Source: Caulobacteraceae bacterium
Lineage (GTDB): Bacteria; Pseudomonadota; Alphaproteobacteria; Caulobacterales; Caulobacteraceae
Direction of reading: 5' to 3'
Assembly: GCA_019748055.1 (NCBI GenBank)
Contig: JAIEQC010000015.1
Span: 82,158 to 146,157, forward strand
DNA length: 64,000 bases
Below the pieces are notes generated by a model, which saw only the letters and a list, made by a program, of their open reading frames with translations, ran no database searches and was not told where the DNA came from. Shown piece after piece: positions 54,802-62,266 of the stretch. Position 1 is the first letter of the stretch, and each line of letters begins with the position of its first letter. Position numbers and translations under genes: made by a program.

Positions 54802-56877
54802 TCAGAACCTGGCGGACAGCGTCAGGCGGGCGTTGCGCGGCGCGCCCGGGGTCAGATTGTTGTTGTTGTGGGCGTCGGCCCAGTAGCCCTCGTCCAGCAG
54901 ATTCTCGACGTTCAGCTGCAGGTCCACGGTGGGGGTCAGTTCCCAGAACACCGCGGCGTCCACGCGGGTGAAGCCGGGCAGGCGGGTGGTCGTCGGCGCG
55001 GTGCGGATCGCCGCCCACTGATCGGACTGGTGGACGACGCCCAGCCCCAGACCCAGCCGGTCGGTCGCCTCATACCGGTTCCACAGCGACAGACTGTGCT
55101 GCGGCACCTGGGCCAGTTCGACGGCGTCGTTTCCGTCCAGCACGGCGTCCTGCCAGGTGTAGCCGCCCGCCACGGTCCAGCGGTCGGTGAGGCGGCCGGC
55201 GACGCCCAGCTCCAGCCCGCGCGTGCGGGTCTCGCCGACGTTGATGGTCGCGGCGGGGTTGGCCGGGTCCGGCGTGGTGGCGTTGGTGCGGCGCAGCTCG
55301 AACAGGGCGGCGGTCAGGGACAGGCCCGGCCGCGCGTCCCACTTGGCTCCCACTTCCACGTTCTCGAACTCCTCCGGCTCCAGGTTCTGCGTCGTCGGCG
55401 TCAGCGAGGCGAACTGTTCGCCCGAGCGCGGCAGGAAGGACCGGCTGTAGCTGGCGTAGACCGAGGCGTTGTCCGCCGGCTTCCAGACCAGGCCCAGGCG
55501 CGGGGACACCATCTCGTCGGTGCGGCCGAAGGCGCGGTCGGGCGTAGGCAGGAAGTCCGTCCCCTCGATCTCGAAGCGGTCCCAGCGCAGGCCCAGGATG
55601 ACGTCGAAGAACCGGCCCAGACCGATCTGGTCCTGGGCGTAGACCGAGGTGGTGGTCACCCGGCTGACGGTGTCGCGCGCGGCCGTGCCGAAGGTCACGG
55701 TCGGATAGACGGGCGCGGTCAGGCTGAAGGTCGGATTGGAGAGCGTCCCGTTCAGGCGGGCGTTGTCGGTGTCCTGATCGCCGTATTCGACGCCGACCAT
55801 GACGCGGTGCTCGATCGGGCCGCCCAGAACCTCCCAGATCAGGTTCGACTGGAACAGGGCGTTGGTCCGGTCCGTCGTGTCGACGTAGGCGGCCAGCGGC
55901 ACGGTCCCCGTCGGCGAAGCGGCCGGGCCGTTCGCATAGACGTTGGCGTAGACCTTGTCGTAGTCGGCATAGACCACGGTCGTGTTCAGGCTCAGCCCCG
56001 GGGCGATACGGCCGTCCAAACGCAGCTTGGCGACGTCGGCGTCCAGCGTGGTGCGGTTCACACCCGGCACGCCGAAGAACAGCTCGTCATAACCTTCCAG
56101 CGGCACGCCCAGATAGGACGGCACGCCGCGATCCGGCACGCGGTCGTCGTCGACGTGCTCGTACGACAGACCCAGGTTCCAGCCCGGCGCGATCTCGGCG
56201 GCGAGGTAAGGGTTGATGGCCCAGCGGGAGCCGTCGACGAAGTCACGGAAGCTTCCGGTCTCCTCGACCATGGCGTTCAGGCGCAAGGCGACGCGGTCGC
56301 CCAGCGGCCGGTTGACGTCGATCCAGGCGCCGTGGCCGCCGAAGCTGTCGGCGAAGACCCGCCCTTCTCCGAACGCCGCGTCGGCGCTGGGCGCCTTCTG
56401 CACGCGGTTGACGATGCCGCCGCCGCCGCCGCGCCCGAAGATCAGGGCATAGGGGCCACGCAGAACCTCGACGCGCGCGAGGTTGTAGAGCGGACGATAG
56501 TACTGGACGTCGTCGCGCACCCCGTCGACGAAGAAGTCCGCCGTCGTGTTCTGGCCGCGCAGGGTGATCTGGTCCCTGTTGCCTTCGCCCTGCCCCACCG
56601 TGACGCCGGGCACGTAACGCAGGACGTCGCCGACCGACCGCACGGCCTGGTCCTCGATCTGTTCGGCGGTGACCACAGACACGCTCTGCGGCACGTCGAT
56701 CAGGGGGGTGTCGGTCTTGGTCGCCGTCACCGTGTCCAGCGCCAGATAGCCGTTCGCGCGCCCGGTGACGACGATGGGGTCCACCTCCGTCGCGCCGGGA
56801 TCCGACGGCCCCTGCTGGGCCTGGGCGGCGCCGGCGACGGCGAGGAGCGAGACGGTGGCGGAGAGGAGGAGGCGCAT
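54802..56877 (-). CDS. TonB-dependent siderophore receptor
   Basis: Outer-membrane receptor of 691 residues. Signal peptide about 1-21. A TonB-box-like segment DPIVVTG is at about 33-39, then the plug domain (about 50-165) with DVPQSVSVVTAEQIEDQ and GRGGGGGIVNRVQK, and a 22-strand barrel ending with the typical C-terminal phenylalanine (LTLSARF). The siderophore group signature (RGQNTTADFFVDGVRDD) is present. It imports a ferric siderophore using TonB/ExbBD, which are not in the window. A Fur-box-like palindrome sits just upstream. Confidence 0.95.
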   Translation of the reverse strand: MRLLLSATVSLLAVAGAAQAQQGPSDPGATEVDPIVVTGRANGYLALDTVTATKTDTPLIDVPQSVSVVTAEQIEDQAVRSVGDVLRYVPGVTVGQGEGNRDQITLRGQNTTADFFVDGVRDDVQYYRPLYNLARVEVLRGPYALIFGRGGGGGIVNRVQKAPSADAAFGEGRVFADSFGGHGAWIDVNRPLGDRVALRLNAMVEETGSFRDFVDGSRWAINPYLAAEIAPGWNLGLSYEHVDDDRVPDRGVPSYLGVPLEGYDELFFGVPGVNRTTLDADVAKLRLDGRIAPGLSLNTTVVYADYDKVYANVYANGPAASPTGTVPLAAYVDTTDRTNALFQSNLIWEVLGGPIEHRVMVGVEYGDQDTDNARLNGTLSNPTFSLTAPVYPTVTFGTAARDTVSRVTTTSVYAQDQIGLGRFFDVILGLRWDRFEIEGTDFLPTPDRAFGRTDEMVSPRLGLVWKPADNASVYASYSRSFLPRSGEQFASLTPTTQNLEPEEFENVEVGAKWDARPGLSLTAALFELRRTNATTPDPANPAATINVGETRTRGLELGVAGRLTDRWTVAGGYTWQDAVLDGNDAVELAQVPQHSLSLWNRYEATDRLGLGLGVVHQSDQWAAIRTAPTTTRLPGFTRVDAAVFWELTPTVDLQLNVENLLDEGYWADAHNNNNLTPGAPRNARLTLSARF

Positions 56878-56915
56878 GGGACTCACGGCGACTGACGTTC
56901 GGGCGCGCACCTCTA

Positions 56916-56938
56916 TTGCGAGGCATTTTCAATTGCAA
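56916..56938 (-). promoter_or_regulatory. Candidate Fur box upstream of the TonB receptor
   Basis: Imperfect palindrome TTGCGAGGCATTTTCAATTGCAA, 39-61 bp upstream of the receptor ATG (quoted as two halves: TTGCGAGGCATT and TTCAATTGCAA). Its TTGC...GCAA ends fit the alphaproteobacterial Fur motif as I recall it. Position and target (an iron receptor) support the call. Confidence 0.5.
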
Positions 56939-56953
56939 GAGCCGTCAGCCGGC

Positions 56954-56991
56954 CAAAAGAAAGGGGCCCGGCGAGGGTGGCCGGGCCCCTT
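56954..56991 (-). terminator. Minus-strand intrinsic terminator of the small-gene operon
   Basis: Perfect 12-bp stem AAGGGGCCCGGC (56961-56972) / GCCGGGCCCCTT (56980-56991), followed on the minus strand by TCTTTTGG. It ends the operon that runs from 59724 to 57025. Confidence 0.85.
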
Positions 56992-57024
56992 GGGCGGCGT
57001 GGGGGAGGGAAAGGAACCCGAGGG

Positions 57025-57237
57025 TCAGTTCGGGCCGGACCTCGCTCCCTTCGGGCGGACCGCGAAGTCCACGCCGCTCAGGCAGATCGTGGCGAAGGCG
57101 GCGAAGAAGGCCGCCTCCCTCCACTCGTCGCCGCGCCAGGCCAGGAAGGCCACGGCCAGCCAGGTGAACAGCGCGATGCCGATCACCACGGGACGCAGCC
57201 ACTCCGGCGAGGCGGGCGTCGGGACGGGAGAGGTCAC
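57025..57237 (-). CDS. Small membrane protein, 70 residues
   Basis: Protein with two hydrophobic helices (about 17-34, VVIGIALFTWLAVAFLAW, and 40-57, AAFFAAFATICLSGVDF) and a short basic C terminus. It starts with GTG at 57237, overlapping the upstream stop as GTGA. It is last in the XRE/TraB operon and is followed by a strong terminator. No family is recognised. Its compact two-helix form is shared by the preceding gene product. Confidence 0.75.
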   Translation of the reverse strand: MTSPVPTPASPEWLRPVVIGIALFTWLAVAFLAWRGDEWREAAFFAAFATICLSGVDFAVRPKGARSGPN

Positions 57238-57482
57238 AGCGGCTCTCCCGTCTTCGGGTCGCGGCAGACCGTGGCGCGGCGGCCCCGATCGATCGTCGGA
57301 GCGGTCGCCACCGGCAAGGTGGTCGCGATCCCGACGCCGGCCCAGAGCGCGGCCGACAGAAGGTCGCCCAGGGCGAAGTTGACCAGGACGATGCCCGTCC
57401 AGATCAGGCCCATGACCATGACCGCGCCGCGGACGGCGGGATCCATGCCCTTCTTCGGCGCCGGCTTGGGATCGCCAGGCAT
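57234..57482 (-). CDS. Small membrane protein, 82 residues
   Basis: Protein with two predicted helices (about 18-35, GAVMVMGLIWTGIVLVNF, and 39-56) followed by a charged end with RRATVCRDPKTGEPL. Its ATG at 57482 overlaps the TGA of the TraB gene (TGATG), and its own stop overlaps the next start. Function unknown; in this operon it may form a membrane assembly with the other small proteins, but this is only suggested by co-expression. Confidence 0.75.
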   Translation of the reverse strand: MPGDPKPAPKKGMDPAVRGAVMVMGLIWTGIVLVNFALGDLLSAALWAGVGIATTLPVATAPTIDRGRRATVCRDPKTGEPL

Positions 57483-58444
57483 CACTGCACCCGCTCGACG
57501 GTCACGCCCTCGCGTTCCAGCAGGACCTGGACGGAGTCGTCACCCGCCAGGTGGGCGGCGCCCACGGCGATGAAGATGGTGCCCGAGCCGTCCAGCAGGC
57601 CGTCGATCTGGCGGACCCAGTTGACGTTCCGGCGGGTCAGCAGCGTGGCGTACAGTTCCGGGCTGCCGGTCTGCATGTCGGTGACGCCGATGCGCTCGAC
57701 GCCTTCGACGTCGCCCTTGGCCCACGCGTCGACAAGGCCGTCCAGAACCGTGGTGGCCTCCTCATAGCTCTCGAGCGTCTCGCGCAGGAAGGCCAGCTGG
57801 GTCTCTTCCGGAAGACCGGCCAGGATGCGAATCTGCTCGTCCAGGGTCTCCAGGCCCAGAACCGGCTTGCCGGCGGCCTCGGCGCGGGCGCGCAGGACCA
57901 GCTCCACGCCGGAGTTGGCGTCGTAGCCGGCGCGCGTCAGCGGCGCGACCGACAGGCTCAGCGCCACCAGCCAGGGCCGCAGCATGTCCAACGAGGCCGC
58001 GTCGGCGCCGATGGTCTTGGCCGCCTCGTCGAGCCTGGCCAGCTCCTCGGCCGTCAGCAGGGTGGAGAGCGGACGCTGGGGCGACAGGCCGTATTGCTGG
58101 ATCAGCGGCATGGCCGCGGCCTGATCGTCGGGGTTGGTGATCTCGAAGTAGATCCGGTCCGAGGCGTCGAAGGCGGCGTCCACGACAGGGCTGCCCCAGG
58201 CCGTGGTCGGGCGCAGGACGTGGACCGTGCCGAACAGGTAGATGGTCGAATCGGCGTCCTTGACCACCCACAGGGCGGGGCCGGAGCCGGCCGCGGCCTG
58301 GGGCACGACGCGCGGGGCGGCGTCCTGGGCCCAGGCGGCGGGCGAGCCGACCAGGGCGGCGGCGAGGCCGAGTCCCAGAGCGGTCCCGGCGAGGGTGCGG
58401 CCGGCGGCGGCGACGGAGGTCTTGAGGCGGGAAGCGAAGGTCAT
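57482..58444 (-). CDS. TraB/GumN family secreted protein
   Basis: Protein of 320 residues with a signal peptide (about 1-40, WAQ boundary) and the TraB/GumN fold. Motifs are WVVKDADSTIYLFGTVHVLRP near 58-78, with the conserved GTxHxL, the central GLETLDEQIRIL, and the C-terminal GTIFIAVGAAHLAGDDSV with the second conserved H. The family is related to Tiki-type metalloproteases and many members lack a known substrate. It is in an operon with an XRE regulator and membrane proteins; the spacing before it is 56 bp. Confidence 0.9.
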   Translation of the reverse strand: MTFASRLKTSVAAAGRTLAGTALGLGLAAALVGSPAAWAQDAAPRVVPQAAAGSGPALWVVKDADSTIYLFGTVHVLRPTTAWGSPVVDAAFDASDRIYFEITNPDDQAAAMPLIQQYGLSPQRPLSTLLTAEELARLDEAAKTIGADAASLDMLRPWLVALSLSVAPLTRAGYDANSGVELVLRARAEAAGKPVLGLETLDEQIRILAGLPEETQLAFLRETLESYEEATTVLDGLVDAWAKGDVEGVERIGVTDMQTGSPELYATLLTRRNVNWVRQIDGLLDGSGTIFIAVGAAHLAGDDSVQVLLEREGVTVERVQ

Positions 58445-58500
58445 GGCTAAGGTTCCTTTCGGGCAGAGGATGGGGAAGGCGATGGGGAGAACGGGGGCGG

Positions 58501-59082
58501 TCACTTGATCCCCCGGCGGGCGGAGATGACGACCGAGGCGAGGAGGTAGACCCCCATCATCACCCCGATCATTCCCCAGGCGGTGACGCCCGAGACCAGG
58601 CCGAGGCGCTCGGCCACGGCGTAGAGGAAGAGGGCCAGCTGCAGGCTCCAGAAGGCCAGCGAGCCGGTCTCGACCATGATGTTGCGCAGCATCTCGTCGG
58701 CGCGGCGCCACAGCAGAACGTTGGCGACCGTCTGGATCGCCAGAACGACCAGCAGAGCCAGGAAGGCCACGTCGGCCGACACCCAGCGGGTGGCATAGAC
58801 GGGAATCAGCAGCATCACCCCGGCCAGGGCCGTGACGGTGATCTGCAGCACGCCGCAGCCCTTGGGCACGGTCGACGGACGTCGGGCCATGACGAAGACC
58901 ATGGCGGCGGACGATCCCAGCAACATGGCCGCGATCAGCAGGTTCAGCGCGTCGTCCCACGGCAGGTTCTGGGTCTCGGTCGCGCGGGCGATCAGGGCGC
59001 CGATCACGGCGCCGGCCAGGCCCAGAAGGATCATGCCGCCGATGCGCATCGGCAGGGGCAGGCGGGTCTCCTCAGCGGTCAT
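58501..59082 (-). CDS. Polytopic membrane protein, 193 residues
   Basis: Inner-membrane protein with about six helices in three close pairs (for example 13-32, 45-65, 76-96, 103-123, 140-160 and 165-187). No conserved catalytic motif is visible. Proteins of this kind are commonly encoded beside short XRE regulators and are probably the regulated partner. It begins 2 bp after the regulator gene's stop. Substrate or function unknown. Confidence 0.82.
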   Translation of the reverse strand: MTAEETRLPLPMRIGGMILLGLAGAVIGALIARATETQNLPWDDALNLLIAAMLLGSSAAMVFVMARRPSTVPKGCGVLQITVTALAGVMLLIPVYATRWVSADVAFLALLVVLAIQTVANVLLWRRADEMLRNIMVETGSLAFWSLQLALFLYAVAERLGLVSGVTAWGMIGVMMGVYLLASVVISARRGIK

Positions 59083-59084
59083 GT

Positions 59085-59276
59085 TCAGTCCTCCAGGAAG
59101 ATGGCTTCGATCGGCTGTCCGAAGACCCGCGCGATCTTGAAGGCGAGCGGCAGGGACGGGTCGTAGCGGCCGGTCTCCAGCGCGTTGACGGTCTGGCGCG
59201 ACACGCCCAGCTGGTCGGCCAGATCGGCCTGCGACCAGTCGCGCTCGGCGCGCAGGATCTTGAGACGGTTGTTCAT
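59085..59276 (-). CDS. Small XRE-family regulator (YgzD-like)
   Basis: Protein of 63 residues that is almost only a Cro/CI-type helix-turn-helix: LKILRAERDWSQADLADQLGVSRQTVNALETGRYDPSLPLAFKIARVF, ending in IFLED. This minimal form is typical of regulators paired with membrane proteins. It lies between two membrane-protein genes (7 bp and 2 bp away) and is a good candidate for binding the paired operator upstream of the operon. Whether it represses or activates is unknown. Confidence 0.92.
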   Translation of the reverse strand: MNNRLKILRAERDWSQADLADQLGVSRQTVNALETGRYDPSLPLAFKIARVFGQPIEAIFLED

Positions 59277-59283
59277 CGCGCCC

Positions 59284-59724
59284 TCACCGGTGCCGCAGCC
59301 ACCAGGCCGCCCAGGCGACCAGGTAACCGGTGAGTTGAGCCCCGAGCGTCACGGCGATGCCCGACAGCAGCATGCCGTTCGGCCCGTCGTCGTAGGGGGG
59401 GATGTTCAGCTCGATGATGCCCCAGCTGGACAGGGCGAACAGGATCATGACCAGGCCGATCCCGGCCGAGCCGCCCCAGTACCAAGCCCACTTGTGCGCC
59501 TCTCGCACGGCCTCGTCGGCGCCGCGCCACCAGATGACGCACAGCCCCATGCCCAACGACACGCCGACGGCGAGTATCACGGCCATGAGGGGGCGACCCG
59601 CCGAACCGCCGATCGCCTCGACCAGGGCCGCGGCGCCGCCGATCAACATGCCGATCAGCAGGCTGAGGCCCAGGATGCCCAGGTACCCCAGCGGACGTCG
59701 CCGTTTCGGCGGCAGATCGGACAT
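59284..59724 (-). CDS. Membrane protein, four helices, operon leader gene
   Basis: Protein of 146 residues with four helices (about 14-35, 44-66, 84-106 and 120-142). The pattern of IWWRGADEAVREAHKWAWYWGGSAG in the middle resembles the DUF2178-type partners of small XRE regulators, but I cannot confirm the family. It is the first gene of the operon, starting at ATG 59724 about 31 bp downstream of the candidate -10 element. The start is fixed by this position. Confidence 0.82.
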   Translation of the reverse strand: MSDLPPKRRRPLGYLGILGLSLLIGMLIGGAAALVEAIGGSAGRPLMAVILAVGVSLGMGLCVIWWRGADEAVREAHKWAWYWGGSAGIGLVMILFALSSWGIIELNIPPYDDGPNGMLLSGIAVTLGAQLTGYLVAWAAWWLRHR

Positions 59725-59742
59725 GACAAGCTCCCTCGTCGA

Positions 59743-59796
59743 TTTGACAAGGGTGTTTTACATCGGCGCGCGGTGATGTCAAGCGCCCTTGTCAAA
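59743..59796 (-). promoter_or_regulatory. Promoter flanked by an inverted repeat, XRE operon
   Basis: On the minus strand TTGACA (59777-59782) and TAAAAC (59755-59760), 16 bp apart, form a good sigma-70 promoter. It is bracketed by a perfect 11-bp inverted repeat, TTTGACAAGGG (59743-59753) and CCCTTGTCAAA (59786-59796), with centres 43 bp apart, about four helical turns. Such a layout suggests cooperative repression by the operon's own XRE protein. Confidence 0.65.
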
Positions 59797-59818
59797 AAGT
59801 CCGCAAGCCTTGTCGTGA

Positions 59819-61075
59819 CTATTCCGCCGCGTCCGCGGGCGCGGCCAGAAGTTCCGGCCGCGAAAGGGCGCGCGGCGTGGGCTCGACCGGCGCGAGCTCC
59901 GGCAGATCCTTGCCCTCGTGATCGACGTGCAGGTCCTCGAAGCGTCGGGCAGACACCATGACCTGGCTCTCCAGCGAGCCGACGAACTGGTTGTACTTGC
60001 CCACCGCCGTGTCCAGCGCCCGGCCGACGGCGGCGGCGTGGCCGCCCATGACCGACAGGCGCTTGTAGAGCTCGCGCCCCAGCTTCGCGACCTCCTCGGC
60101 GTTCTTCGCCTGCTCCTCTGCGCGCCAGCCGTAGGCGACGGCCTTGCACAAGGCGAAAAGGGTCGAGGGGGTGACGATGACGACGCGGCTGGCCATGGCG
60201 TCCGACAGCAGGTCGGGCTCGTGATCCAGCGCCGCCGACAGGAAGGCGTCGGACGGGACGAACAGGGCGACGAAGTCGGGGCTGGGCTTGAACTGGTCCT
60301 GGTAGGCCTTGGACGCCAGCTGGCGCATGTGGGTCTTCAGGCTGGCCGCGGTGCGGATCGCGGCGGCGCGCGCCCGCGCCTCGTCGTCGCCCTCCCCCTC
60401 GTCGGCGAAGGCCAGCGGCACCTTGGCGTCGATGACGAAGCGCCCGCCGCCGGCCATGCGCACCAGGAAGTCGGGCCGCTGCTGCCGCCCCGCGTCGTCG
60501 GCGGCCGAGGTCTGCTCCACGAAGTCGAAGCGCCCGGCCATGCCCGCGGCCTCCAGCACGTTGCGGCAGGTCTGCTCGCCCCAGCGCCCGCGCCGGCCGG
60601 TGTTGCCGCGCAACGCCTCGGTCAGCTTGCGCGCCTCGTCGCGCGTGGCGGCCGAGGCGGTCATCAGATGCGCCAGTTGCTCCTTCAGCCCGCCGGTCTC
60701 GTCGGCGCGCGTCTTCTCCAGCGCGGCGACGTGCTCCTGAAACTTCGCCAGGGTCTCGGCGACGGGTTTCAGCTGGGCGTCCAGCCGCTGCTGGGCCATG
60801 AGCTCGCGGTTGCGGAAGGTCTCGTCGGTGCGCTTCAGCAGGGCCTCGGCCGCGGCCTGGGCCTGCTCGCCCGCCTGGGCGCGCAGGAACTCCGACTGGG
60901 CCGCCGCCTGATCCTCGGCCACGCGCAGACGGGCCTCGGTCTCGGCGAACCGCTCGCGTAGCTCCCACGCCCGCGTCTCGGCGGCGGCGGCGCGGCGGCG
61001 CTCCATCAGGGCCCAGGCGAGGGCGACGACGGCGACCACGGAAGCGGCGAGGGCGAAGGCGAATTCAGCGTTCAT
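59819..61075 (-). CDS. rmuC: DNA recombination protein RmuC
   Basis: Protein of 418 residues with an N-terminal membrane helix (about 4-24), a long coiled coil (about 25-150, with many Glu, Ala and Arg), and the RmuC nuclease-like domain (about 160-380) with GRRGRWGEQTCRNVLEAAGMAGRFDF, RPDFLVRMAGGGRFVIDAKVPLAF and FVPSDAFLSAALDHEPDL. RmuC limits inversion between short repeats. It is alone on its strand; upstream lies a long palindrome. Confidence 0.94.
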   Translation of the reverse strand: MNAEFAFALAASVVAVVALAWALMERRRAAAAETRAWELRERFAETEARLRVAEDQAAAQSEFLRAQAGEQAQAAAEALLKRTDETFRNRELMAQQRLDAQLKPVAETLAKFQEHVAALEKTRADETGGLKEQLAHLMTASAATRDEARKLTEALRGNTGRRGRWGEQTCRNVLEAAGMAGRFDFVEQTSAADDAGRQQRPDFLVRMAGGGRFVIDAKVPLAFADEGEGDDEARARAAAIRTAASLKTHMRQLASKAYQDQFKPSPDFVALFVPSDAFLSAALDHEPDLLSDAMASRVVIVTPSTLFALCKAVAYGWRAEEQAKNAEEVAKLGRELYKRLSVMGGHAAAVGRALDTAVGKYNQFVGSLESQVMVSARRFEDLHVDHEGKDLPELAPVEPTPRALSRPELLAAPADAAE

Positions 61076-61151
61076 GGTCCGTTCCTTAGCGGGAGTCGCG
61101 GCGTCAGACCATCGCCGCCGCCTACGTCAGAATCGGTCGGATGTGGACTCG

Positions 61152-61207
61152 GTGCACTCGGTGGACTCTCGATGGAAAAACGGGTGCACCGAGTCCACCG
61201 AGTGCAC
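61152..61207. repeat. Long intergenic palindrome between rmuC and recR
   Basis: Arms GTGCACTCGGTGGACTC (61152-61168) and GAGTCCACCGAGTGCAC (61191-61207) form a perfect 17-bp stem with a 22-nt loop. Each arm is itself a near-tandem of GACTCGGTG / GCACTCGGTG units. It lies in the 202-bp gap between recR's end and rmuC's start. It may be an RNA hairpin, a terminator for recR (no T-run seen) or a dispersed repeat. The remainder of the gap shows nothing recognisable. Confidence 0.75.
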
Positions 61208-61277
61208 ACCGACGCCGCGCGCCATTATAACCCGACCGCGCGGGGGCGCCTGATCGGATCCGAATTCCGGAGAAAAA

Positions 61278-61880
61278 TCAGGCCGGTCGCCGTGCGCGGA
61301 GGGCCTGGACGATGGTGCCGTCGTCCAGCCAGTCCAGTTCGCCGCCGACGGGGACGCCGCGGGCAAGGCTGGTGATCTCGGCCCCCGCCCCGGCCAGGCG
61401 TTCGACCAGGTAGTGCGCCGTCGTCTGGCCGTCGACGGTGGCGGGCAGGGCCAGCACGACCTCGGTCGCCTCGCCGCCCTTCACGCGGCCGACCAGTTCG
61501 GCGACGCGCAGCGCATCGGGGCCGACGCCGTCCAGCGCGGACAGAAGCCCGCCCAGCACGTGATAGCGGCCGCGAAAGGCGCCGGACCGCTCCATGGCCC
61601 ACAGGGCGCCGGCCTCCTCGACGACGCAGATCAGGCGGCCGTCGCGCGCGGGGTCGGAACAGATGGCGCAGGGGTCGCGGGTATCCGGCGTGCCGCAGAT
61701 CGAGCACGACTTCACCTTGGCCCCGACGTCCGCCAGCGCCTCGCCCAGCGGCAGCAGCAGCTGGTCGCGCCGCTTCAGCAGGGCCAGCGTCGCCCGCCGC
61801 GCCGACCGCGGGCCCATGCCCGGCAGCCTGGCCAGCAGGCCGATCAGCCGCTCGATCTCGGGTCCGGCGGAGGCGGCCAC
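61278..61880 (-). CDS. recR: Recombination mediator protein RecR
   Basis: Works with RecF and RecO to load RecA on gapped DNA. The 200-residue protein has the helix-hairpin-helix start (LARLPGMGPRSARRATL), the C4 zinc finger (CSICGTPDTRDPCAIC), and the TOPRIM domain with VVEEAGALWAMERSGAFRGRYHVLGG. The start is GTG at 61880, 4 bp after the ybaB stop. Third gene in the dnaX/ybaB/recR cluster. Confidence 0.96.
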   Translation of the reverse strand: MAASAGPEIERLIGLLARLPGMGPRSARRATLALLKRRDQLLLPLGEALADVGAKVKSCSICGTPDTRDPCAICSDPARDGRLICVVEEAGALWAMERSGAFRGRYHVLGGLLSALDGVGPDALRVAELVGRVKGGEATEVVLALPATVDGQTTAHYLVERLAGAGAEITSLARGVPVGGELDWLDDGTIVQALRARRPA

Positions 61881-61884
61881 GCCG

Positions 61885-62214
61885 TCAGAACAGCTTGGGC
61901 ATGCCGGGGATGTTCATCCCGGCCATCGGCCCGGCGGCCTGACGCATCAGCTCGCCGTTGACCTCGTCCAGCTTGCGCTTGGCGTCGGCGTGGGCGGCGA
62001 CGATCAGGTCGGCCAGGATCTCGCCCTCGCCGGGCTGCATCAGGCTGTCGTCGATGGCGACGCGGGTGATCTCGCCGGGCCCCTTCAGCGCCACGGTCAC
62101 CAGCCCGCCGCCGGAGGTGCCCTCGGCGGTCGATTCGGCCATGCGGGCCTGGGCCTCCTGCAGCTTCTGCTGCATGGCCTGGGCCTGTTTCATCAGATCG
62201 GTGAGGTCTTTCAT
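61885..62214 (-). CDS. YbaB/EbfC nucleoid-associated protein
   Basis: DNA-binding protein of 109 residues, with the tweezer-like fold: long N-terminal helix MKDLTDLMKQAQAMQQKLQEAQARMAE, the strand GGLVTVALKGPGEITRVAIDDSL and a C-terminal helical tail ending PGMPKLF. It associates with chromosomal DNA in many bacteria. It directly precedes recR and in many genomes directly follows dnaX; here another gene is between. Confidence 0.94.
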   Translation of the reverse strand: MKDLTDLMKQAQAMQQKLQEAQARMAESTAEGTSGGGLVTVALKGPGEITRVAIDDSLMQPGEGEILADLIVAAHADAKRKLDEVNGELMRQAAGPMAGMNIPGMPKLF

Positions 62215-62266
62215 GGCCTCTAGATAGGCGGTCCGAACGGGAGACGACAGGGGGCGCCGGCGCGTG

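Noticed and set aside
61127..61375. Short frames across the rmuC-recR palindrome encoding HRVHRV-like repeats
   Set aside because: They arise from the repeat sequence; there is no ribosome site or conserved protein.
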